This document shows positions 5,369-9,086 of a stretch of 9,086 bases of DNA, piece after piece (position 1 is the stretch's first letter; every line of letters starts with the position of its first letter). The stretch spans positions 1 through 9,086 of the forward strand of contig DAOWFV010000161.1 of the NCBI GenBank assembly GCA_030637805.1. The letters are read 5' to 3'. Both the position numbers and the translations under genes were made by a program. The notes beneath the pieces are model-generated. The model searched no databases, had not been told where the DNA came from, and saw only the letters and a list, made by a program, of their open reading frames with translations. The stretch is from Acidobacteriota bacterium. Its GTDB lineage: Bacteria; Acidobacteriota; Thermoanaerobaculia; Thermoanaerobaculales; Sulfomarinibacteraceae.

Positions 5369-7287
5369 GAATTCTCGAGCTCTGCCTCAATCTCTTCCCA
5401 CTCCGCCATCAGGGGCTCCAGCTCGGTGCTGAGCTTCTCCCGTTCCTGCTTCATGGACCTCAGGGTCGCGTCGGGTGTCTCCTCGAAGAACCCGGGGGCG
5501 CAATATGCGGTGTCGATCTCCTCGATGCGGGCCTCCGCCTTTTCGATGGCCGCGGTGACCACGTCGCGCCTTAGCTCGAGGTCTTTTCTGCGCCGCCCGT
5601 CGGCGTCCCGAGCGGTGTCGGCGGGAGACTTCGGCCCCCGGGTGCGTCTGCTGCGCTTTTCCTGACGAGCCCGTAGCGCCGCCGTTTCGGCGTCGAGGTG
5701 GTCGTCGCCGCAGCTCGCGAGGTACTCGTCATAGGTCCCGAGATAGTCAGTGATGCCGTCGGCGGTGATCTCGAAAACACGGGTCGCCAGCCGGGAGACG
5801 AACCACCGATCGTGTGAGACGAAAATCAGAGTCCCATCGAAGGCTTCGAGACCGGCCACCAGGGCCTCGATGGCCTCGATGTCGAGGTGGTTCGTGGGCT
5901 CGTCGAGCACCAGCACGTTGGGCTCCTTCACGGCCAGGCGGGCGAAGATCAGGCGCGCCGCCTCACCGCCCGAGAGGCTTGCGAGCTTCTTTTCCACCTC
6001 GTCGCCGGAGAAGAGCACCCTACCGAGGCGGCCGCGGATGGTGCCCGTGTTCTCTCCCAAGCAGGCGGCCGCCAGCCAGGCCTCGACGGTGGCGTCGTGG
6101 CCGGCGAACGCCTGGCGAAGGTCCTGGGCGAAGTACCCGGTGCGCGCTTCGTGCCCCCACTGCACGCTTCCCGCGTCGGCCTGCACCTCGCCGACGGCGA
6201 TCTTCAGCAGGGTCGACTTACCGATGCCATTTGGACCGATGATCGCGAGCCTGTCGCCGCGGCGTACGCGAAGGTTGACCCCATCGAGCACCTGGTTTTC
6301 GCCGTAGGCCTTGGCCAGTCCCTCCACCCGTAGCGCTTCCTTGCCGCTGGGACGCGCCTGGCTGAATCGGAAGACGGGGTAGCGCCGCGAAGAGCGGGGA
6401 AGAGGTTCAATGACGATACGATCCATCTGTTTGAGCTTGCTCTGTGCCTGGCGCGCCTTGGTGGCCTTGGCCCGGAACCGGTCGGCAAAGGCCTTGTGCG
6501 CCGCGATCTTCTTCTCCTGGCGCGCGATCTCGCCTTCCTTGCGATCGCGGTTCTCTCGCTTGGCCACGGTGAACGCACTGTAGTTGCCGGTGTAGAGGGT
6601 GATGGTCTGGTAGTCAATGTCGAGGATGTGGGTGCACACGTTGTCGAGGAAGCGGTGGTCGTGTGAAATAACCACCGCGCAGCCCTTGTAAGCGGCCAGG
6701 AACTTTTCGAGCCAGCGGATCGAAAGGATGTCCAGGTGGTTTGTCGGCTCGTCGAGAAGCAGGCAACCGGGATCGGCGGCGAGAACCTGGGCGAGCAGCA
6801 CGCGGAGCTTGAAGCCTCCCGAGAGGGTGGACAGGGGAAGGCGGTGAACGGCCGACGGGATGCCGAGGCCCTCGAGGATCTCCCCGGCCCGTGCCTCGAA
6901 GGAGTAGCCGTCGAGGCTGACGATGAGGTCCTCGACCTCGGCGTAGCGCTCTCCGTCGAAGTGGTCGGCCGAGGCTTCGAGGATGCGCTCCTTTTCTGCC
7001 AGGGCACTCCACAGCTCCTGGTGGCCCTTCATCGCGACATCAAGGATGGGCGTGTCCTCGAAACCGAAGTGGTCCTGGTCGAGCACGCCCAGGCGCAGCC
7101 GTTTGGGCACCGACACCGCTCCCGAGCTCGCCTCCTCGACGCCTGTGAGGATCCTCAGCAGAGTGCTCTTACCGGAGCCGTTGGCTCCCACCAGCCCATA
7201 GCGGCAGCCCGGGTTGAGCTGGAAGCTCACGCCGTCAAACAGCGTCTGGCTGCCGTAAGACTTGGCAAGGTCGGTCACCGTGATCAT
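5347..7287 (-). CDS. ABC-F family ATPase, YbiT-type, with C-terminal coiled-coil extension
   Basis: ABC-F proteins are soluble twin-ATPase proteins that bind the ribosomal E site and act on stalled or initiating ribosomes; some confer antibiotic resistance. The 646-residue protein has domain 1 with Walker A GANGSGKST (34-42), a degenerate signature LSGGF (155-159), Walker B with catalytic E180 and switch H209. Domain 2 has Walker A GPNGIGKST (351-359), signature LSGGE (438-442), E463 and H492. The charged linker (~225-310) lies between them. Stretches such as RYGLVGANGSGKST, GHQELW, SFEARAGEIL and GRVLFSGDEVEKK resemble E. coli YbiT closely. Residues ~526-640 form an Arg/Glu-rich extension with probable coiled coil that YbiT lacks but Uup-like proteins have. 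The final residues ELGIRN are encoded by a heptamer array. No ribosome binding site precedes the ATG. There are no transmembrane segments, so it is not a transporter. Confidence 0.93.
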   Translation of the reverse strand: MITVTDLAKSYGSQTLFDGVSFQLNPGCRYGLVGANGSGKSTLLRILTGVEEASSGAVSVPKRLRLGVLDQDHFGFEDTPILDVAMKGHQELWSALAEKERILEASADHFDGERYAEVEDLIVSLDGYSFEARAGEILEGLGIPSAVHRLPLSTLSGGFKLRVLLAQVLAADPGCLLLDEPTNHLDILSIRWLEKFLAAYKGCAVVISHDHRFLDNVCTHILDIDYQTITLYTGNYSAFTVAKRENRDRKEGEIARQEKKIAAHKAFADRFRAKATKARQAQSKLKQMDRIVIEPLPRSSRRYPVFRFSQARPSGKEALRVEGLAKAYGENQVLDGVNLRVRRGDRLAIIGPNGIGKSTLLKIAVGEVQADAGSVQWGHEARTGYFAQDLRQAFAGHDATVEAWLAAACLGENTGTIRGRLGRVLFSGDEVEKKLASLSGGEAARLIFARLAVKEPNVLVLDEPTNHLDIEAIEALVAGLEAFDGTLIFVSHDRWFVSRLATRVFEITADGITDYLGTYDEYLASCGDDHLDAETAALRARQEKRSRRTRGPKSPADTARDADGRRRKDLELRRDVVTAAIEKAEARIEEIDTAYCAPGFFEETPDATLRSMKQEREKLSTELEPLMAEWEEIEAELENSELGIRN

Positions 7288-7295
7288 GGGCAGGG

Positions 7296-7304
7296 AGGAT
7301 AGCA
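7296..7304 (-). promoter_or_regulatory. Possible extended -10 of the ABC-F gene (TGCTATCCT)
   Basis: On the minus strand TGCTATCCT fits the TGnTAnnnT extended -10 form. It ends 8 nt before the ATG at 7287, so transcription would start at or within a few bases of the start codon. The short leader has no Shine-Dalgarno sequence (it is pyrimidine-rich), consistent with a leaderless mRNA. Confidence 0.3.
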
Positions 7305-7309
7305 GGGAG

Positions 7310-7337
7310 GGAATTAGGAATTTCGGATTTTGAATTT
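7310..7337 (-). repeat. Diverged heptamer array related to TAATTCC
   Basis: On the plus strand the units read GGAATTA, GGAATTT, CGGATTT and TGAATTT. These are the reverse complement of the TAATTCC type, with substitutions. The array is attached to the inner end of repeat copy 2, just as the intact TAATTCC array is attached to copy 1. Confidence 0.7.
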
Positions 7338-7339
7338 TC

Positions 7340-7423
7340 CGGCGCGAGGGGGCGGTCAGAGTAATTAAGCCGATTGCCCGCGCTTGAGCGCGCCCATTCG
7401 GAGGTGCCTGGCATCCTCTCGGG
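7340..7423 (-). repeat. Dispersed intergenic repeat, copy 2 (no hairpin insert)
   Basis: On the minus strand this matches copy 1 at 5212-5231 and 5276-5339: 71 of 84 bases identical by eye, with no gaps other than the hairpin insert. The two copies are inverted relative to each other and flank the ABC-F gene. A possible extension reaches about 7439 (CGAAAGAA). Reading frames across both copies look alike (PGTSE, SAGN, SDR) only because the DNA is similar. Confidence 0.85.
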
Positions 7424-7493
7424 AAGCGCTACGAAAGAAGATCCCTTCGAAGTCAGCAGCGCACGACCCGTCGCGAGCGCGAGGATTACAAGA

Positions 7494-7550
7494 AACTCAA
7501 AACTCAAAACTCAAAACTAAAAACTCTTAACTCCTTCACCTCTTCACCTC
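7494..7550 (+). repeat. Heptamer array AACTCAA (6 units) followed by octamer TTCACCTC x2
   Basis: Three AACTCAA units (7494-7514) are followed by AACTAAA, AACTCTT and AACTCCT (to 7535), and then by two TTCACCTC units (7535-7550, sharing one base with the last heptamer). The tract sits about 50 bp upstream of the DUF2147 promoter. Nothing else is visible in 7424-7493. Confidence 0.9.
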
Positions 7551-7600
7551 TTCTCAATTTCCCTCGCCGGGTGGTGGAAGCAGCGCGGGAATCCAGTCCT

Positions 7601-7609
7601 TGCTATGAT
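7601..7609 (+). promoter_or_regulatory. Extended -10 promoter of the DUF2147 gene
   Basis: TGCTATGAT matches the extended -10 form TGnTATnAT closely. The predicted transcription start is near 7616, with a leader of about 28 nt. No good -35 is seen, which extended -10 promoters can lack. Confidence 0.5.
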
Positions 7610-7630
7610 CGGCGGAACTGGATCTTGGGG

Positions 7631-7638
7631 GGAGGGGG
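7631..7638 (+). promoter_or_regulatory. Strong ribosome binding site of the DUF2147 gene
   Basis: GGAGGGGG lies 5-12 nt upstream of the ATG at 7644. It favours that start over the in-frame ATG at 7605, which falls within the -10 element itself. Confidence 0.7.
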
Positions 7639-7643
7639 ACTCC

Positions 7644-8126
7644 ATGAAACGAATCCTGGTGTTCATCGCGGTGCTCGGGCTGGTCCTGACGGCACCCGCT
7701 GCGGCCGGGGAAGCCGATGCGATTCTCGGCCTTTGGGCCACTGATCCGGAGGGCGAGGGCGGTCAGGCACACATTGAGATCTATGCCGAGGGCGATCGCT
7801 ACAACGGCAGGATCGTGTGGCTGGAGGAGCCGATCTACCCAGCGGACGACGAGCAGGGAATGGCCGGTCAGGAAAAGGTCGACCGCGAAAATCCCGAAGG
7901 CGCTCTGCGTACCAGACCAATCATCGGTCTGGTGATCATGGAGGGCATCAAGTTCAAGGGCAAGAGATCCTGGCACAAGGGAAAGATCTACGACCCGGAC
8001 AATGGCAAGACCTACAAGTCCAAGCTGAGCCTGGCCGGTGACGACGTCCTCAAGGTGCGCGGATTCATCGGCTTTTCACTCATCGGGCGCACCTCCGAGT
8101 GGACCCGGGTGAAGGCCGACGGCTAA
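7644..8126 (+). CDS. Secreted DUF2147 domain protein
   Basis: The 160-residue protein begins with a signal peptide: MKRILVFIAVLGLVLTAPAAAG has a basic start, a hydrophobic core and a likely cleavage after A21 (AAA|GE). The mature protein is therefore probably periplasmic or exported. Residues ~26-158 match DUF2147 along its length: ILGLWATDPEG near the start, YNGRIVWLE, the central RTRPIIGL, GKIYDPDNGKTY and LKVRGFIGFSLIGRTSEWTRV at the end. The family forms a small lipocalin-like beta barrel of unknown function; some members are linked to envelope stress or small-molecule binding, but nothing in this sequence shows a ligand. The gene has its own promoter and a strong ribosome binding site, so it is probably transcribed alone; the response regulator gene follows after 66 nt. 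Confidence 0.9.
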   Translation: MKRILVFIAVLGLVLTAPAAAGEADAILGLWATDPEGEGGQAHIEIYAEGDRYNGRIVWLEEPIYPADDEQGMAGQEKVDRENPEGALRTRPIIGLVIMEGIKFKGKRSWHKGKIYDPDNGKTYKSKLSLAGDDVLKVRGFIGFSLIGRTSEWTRVKADG

Positions 8127-8131
8127 CGCAG

Positions 8132-8152
8132 GCCCGCAGGCGGGCACGATTT
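8132..8152 (+). terminator. Weak candidate terminator after the DUF2147 gene
   Basis: GCCCG (8132-8136) pairs with CGGGC (8141-8145) around the loop CAGG, followed by only a short T-run (8150-8152). The stem is short, so read-through into the response regulator gene is likely. Confidence 0.25.
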
Positions 8153-8179
8153 CCGGTGTGGGATGCGTACGGAGTCAAC

Positions 8180-8183
8180 GGAG
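8180..8183 (+). promoter_or_regulatory. Ribosome binding site of the response regulator gene
   Basis: GGAG (in ACGGAG) is 9 nt upstream of the ATG at 8193. It selects that start over the in-frame ATG at 8163, which has no comparable site. Confidence 0.55.
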
Positions 8184-8192
8184 CTAAATCTG

Positions 8193-8588
8193 ATGGGGGC
8201 GAAAGCTCTACACCGTATAATGGTCGCCGACGACGAACCGGACATTCTCGAGATCTCGCGGATCGCTCTCGAGTCGCTGGGGGGGTACGAGGTTGCGACC
8301 TGCAGATCGGGGGCCGAGTTCTTTCGTCTCCTTCCGAAATTCAGGCCCGAACTTGTCATCTTGGACGTGATGATGCCGGATATGGCTGGGCTCGAGATCT
8401 ACGGCGCGCTGCGCAAGATGCACGGCTTCGAGGAAGTGGCAGTGGTCTTTCTCACCGGGATCGTCGGGGAAGAAAAGCTGGAGGAGCTGCGGCGCTCCGG
8501 CGCCGCCGATGTCATCCGCAAGCCTTTCGATCCCATGACCCTCGCCGATCGGGTGGATGTGATCTGGAGCGCCTGCTGTGAGCGATGA
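8193..8588 (+). CDS. Stand-alone response regulator (CheY-like receiver)
   Basis: The 131-residue protein is a single receiver domain with no output domain. All conserved positions are present: the acidic pocket D13/D14 in MVADDEPD, the phospho-acceptor D58 in LVILDVMMPDMAG, T88 in FLTG and K110 in IRKPFDP. It should accept a phosphoryl group from a histidine kinase or Hpt protein and act by protein contact or as a phosphate relay or sink. It overlaps the downstream Hpt gene by 11 nt, so the two are probably translationally coupled and work in one phosphorelay. No kinase is visible in the window, and chemotaxis genes are absent, so a CheY role is not supported. Confidence 0.93.
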   Translation: MGAKALHRIMVADDEPDILEISRIALESLGGYEVATCRSGAEFFRLLPKFRPELVILDVMMPDMAGLEIYGALRKMHGFEEVAVVFLTGIVGEEKLEELRRSGAADVIRKPFDPMTLADRVDVIWSACCER

Positions 8589-9086
8589 CCGAGGCAAAGG
8601 GCCGCAAATCGATCCGCTCGAGCAGGAGCTCGAAAAGCTGCGTGCCGGCTTCGCAGATCGGCTCCCTATGCGACTGCAGGGGATGGAGGACGAGTGGCGG
8701 GCGCTGCAGGACCAGGGGTGGAGACGGGAGGGCGCTCGCGCCCTGCACCGATCGGTGCACGGATTGGTCGGAACCGCCGGAAGCCTCGGGTTCTTGTCCG
8801 TAGCGAAGACCGCCCGCCGTCTGGAACGCCGTCTGGTCGCCCTGCTCGAAGGGGCGGAGGACCCCACGGCCGAGCAACAGAGCGAGATCGGATCATGGTT
8901 TGCGCGGATCGAAGACGCTTCCCGTGAGGACAGGGGCGGAGCGATGGTGCCGAGCGCTGCCAAGATCTCCGTCTCGCAACCGGCGGGCCCGGTCGAGCAG
9001 CGAAATCTGATCGTGGTTATCGAGGAGGAGGGGCCTTTCGCCGACGAGCTGTCGCTCCAGCTCGGGCATTTCGGCTTCGAGCTGCA
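8578..9086 (+). CDS. Hpt domain protein with C-terminal receiver-like domain, cut by window edge
   Basis: The frame opens at GTG 8578, with GGAG 8 nt upstream, overlaps the response regulator by 11 nt and stays open to the window end (169 complete codons). Residues ~20-95 form a helical Hpt domain with the phospho-accepting histidine H61 in HGLVGTAGSLGF, a form of the HxLxGxxxxxG motif, followed by the Arg-rich helix ARRLERRLVALL. A linker (~97-140) leads to RNLIVVIEEEGPFADEL (from ~143), which looks like the first strand and helix of a receiver domain whose acidic pair is Glu rather than Asp. In other bacteria Hpt-receiver proteins of this type often end in GGDEF or other output domains; whether this one does cannot be seen. 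It is probably the partner of the upstream receiver. Confidence 0.82.
   Translation, partial: MSDDRGKGPQIDPLEQELEKLRAGFADRLPMRLQGMEDEWRALQDQGWRREGARALHRSVHGLVGTAGSLGFLSVAKTARRLERRLVALLEGAEDPTAEQQSEIGSWFARIEDASREDRGGAMVPSAAKISVSQPAGPVEQRNLIVVIEEEGPFADELSLQLGHFGFEL

Noticed and set aside
7235..7507. 90-codon minus-strand frame upstream of the ABC-F gene, resembling a frame at 5106-5357
   Set aside because: The likeness comes from the duplicated intergenic repeat; both frames cross arrays and gene boundaries and lack start signals.
2703..7598. Shared 11-mer GGAATCCAGTC at 2703-2713 and 7588-7598, both upstream of genes
   Set aside because: Several 11-base matches are expected by chance in 9 kb, and the flanks do not align.

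Overview
The window is high-GC bacterial chromosome with seven protein genes, two of them cut by the window edges. Gene content is mostly housekeeping: translation initiation, rRNA modification and ribosome-associated ATPase functions. The combination of a TIGR03960/DUF2344 radical SAM protein, an fmt-rsmB pair and a stand-alone receiver next to an Hpt protein suggests a free-living Gram-negative-type bacterium. Acidobacteriota or a deltaproteobacterial-type lineage is a guess; nothing here fixes the phylum. I see no tRNA, rRNA, CRISPR array, transposase or phage gene.

Layout. (1) Positions 1-2354, minus strand: a large radical SAM/DUF2344 protein whose C-terminus runs off the left edge. (2) 2355-2794: a 440-bp divergent intergenic region holding a probable promoter for the radical SAM gene and two 7-bp-period tandem arrays, one of 21 CAGGNNN-type units. 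(3) 2795-4985, plus strand: fmt (Met-tRNA formyltransferase) and rsmB (16S rRNA m5C methyltransferase), overlapping by 17 nt and almost certainly an operon. (4) 4986-5346: a convergent intergenic region with a 12-bp tandem repeat, a 66-bp inverted-repeat element, a 14-bp perfect hairpin between 9-bp direct repeats, and a TAATTCC heptamer array. (5) 5347-7287, minus strand: a YbiT-type ABC-F ATPase with an added C-terminal coiled coil. (6) 7288-7643: a divergent intergenic region with a second, inverted copy of the repeat found at the other end of the ABC-F gene, another heptamer array, and the promoter and ribosome binding site of the next gene. (7) 7644-8126: a secreted DUF2147 protein. (8) 8193-9086: a stand-alone response regulator overlapping a Hpt-receiver protein that runs off the right edge, probably one phosphorelay unit.

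The coding genes are conventional. The unusual signal lies between them. All three long intergenic gaps carry tandem repeats with a 7-bp period, each built on a different heptamer (GATACT plus C/G, CAGGTCT, TAATTCC, AACTCAA). The ABC-F gene is bracketed by inverted copies of one ~84-bp sequence. One copy carries a palindrome between 9-bp direct repeats, while the other has the matching unoccupied site. This looks like a small non-coding repeat family with its own history of insertion and expansion, and it is the best candidate here for something undescribed.
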